Below, piece after piece: positions 41,561 through 41,685 of a DNA stretch of 41,685 nucleotides (its first letter is position 1; each line of letters opens with the position of its first letter). The notes beneath the pieces were generated by a model, which saw nothing but the letters and a program-made list of their open reading frames with translations, ran no database searches and was not told the DNA's origin. The DNA comes from Flavobacteriaceae bacterium PS02337 (GTDB taxonomy: Bacteria > Bacteroidota > Bacteroidia > Flavobacteriales > Flavobacteriaceae), in the NCBI GenBank assembly GCA_029959285.1, contig JASCOE010000022.1, positions 1-41,685 on the forward strand, in the 5' to 3' direction. The position numbers and the translations under genes are program-made.

Positions 41561-41685
41561 TGGACTTGCAACAAAAAGTCGGACAATTTTTTTAAGACCT
41601 ATGCTACACTTTTAATTTTATAAAATTCTAGTTCCATTTCTTTAGGTGTTTTATATCCCAAAGAAGAATGCAGACGTTTTCTATT
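41561..41685 (-). mobile_element. 3' end of an IS3-family insertion sequence, cut by the window edge
   Basis: TGGACTTGCAACAAAAAGTC at 41561 looks like the terminal inverted repeat of an IS3-family element, and the transposase tail lies just inside it. The rest of the element is beyond the window. The other end and any target duplication are not visible. Confidence 0.75.
41599..41685 (-). CDS. IS3-family transposase (OrfB), C-terminal fragment
   Basis: The last 28 residues are visible on the minus strand: NRKRLHSSLGYKTPKEMELE, then FYKIKSVA and a TAG stop. R-x-H-S-S-L-G-Y-x-T-P is the standard end of the DDE integrase domain in IS150-like OrfB proteins. The start and catalytic acids are outside the window. 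Whether the copy is active cannot be judged. Confidence 0.9.
   Translation of the reverse strand, partial: NRKRLHSSLGYKTPKEMELEFYKIKSVA

Noticed and set aside
1-41685. tRNA or rRNA genes
   Set aside because: I saw no cloverleaf with a TTCGANNC arm or rRNA-like block in any spacer; a covariance scan would be the proper test.

Overview
The window looks like chromosome of a Flavobacterium or close relative (Bacteroidota, Flavobacteriaceae). The DNA is AT-rich. Promoter-like TAnnTTTG motifs, the -7 element of this group, sit in front of several genes, and Shine-Dalgarno sequences are mostly weak or absent. Several genes belong to families typical of Bacteroidota (DUF5777 barrel, DUF6428, TonB receptor with PepSY partner, LytS/LytTR pairs, SBF-like transporter).

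Layout. 0.3-5.0 kb: nitroreductase, the folate-independent methionine synthase pair mesX-mesD, an SBF-like transporter and an Lrp-type regulator. 5.2-7.4 kb: a tetR gene facing a saccharopine-dehydrogenase-like gene that is broken by one in-frame stop, with a large inverted-repeat operator between them, then a SnoaL-like secreted protein. 7.4-8.1 kb: repeat-filled spacer. 8.1-11.0 kb: membrane-anchored metallophosphoesterase and a LytS/LytTR two-component pair. 11.7-14.8 kb: a five-gene arsenic operon on the minus strand (arsR, ArsN-like acetyltransferase, DUF6428, arsenate reductase, ACR3 pump). 15.1-18.5 kb: an unrecognised protein, a secreted amidohydrolase, and a decayed DUF1254-type gene fragment between direct repeats. 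18.6-22.4 kb: a metal or siderophore uptake operon (CxGxC small protein, TonB receptor, PepSY protein). 22.5-27.2 kb: membrane-tethered winged-helix regulator, propeller lipoprotein, YceI lipoprotein, WD40-like protein, fasciclin.

27.4-35.9 kb is the most coherent and least understood part. hemH (ferrochelatase) and hemA (glutamyl-tRNA reductase) bracket an AraC regulator and two divergent sets of envelope genes: a c-type cytochrome lipoprotein with two YceI proteins on one side; an OB-fold protein, a DUF5777 barrel, an HMA-fold-like protein and a globin-like lipoprotein on the other. A Crp/Fnr regulator follows. The content suggests a heme or small-hydrophobic-ligand handling system in the envelope, but no biochemical function can be read from sequence alone. 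36.0-40.4 kb: a tightly packed seven-gene operon (peroxiredoxin, YHS protein, DoxX, DinB, NRDE, ATP-grasp, LysE-like), likely under the adjacent Crp/Fnr protein. The right end has a lone response regulator and the 3' end of an IS3-family insertion sequence running out of the window.

The spacers carry at least three repeat families: a ~70-135 bp element present four times, a GGCGCCAATTG palindrome present three times, and an older diverged repeat near 0.2 and 7.5-7.7 kb.
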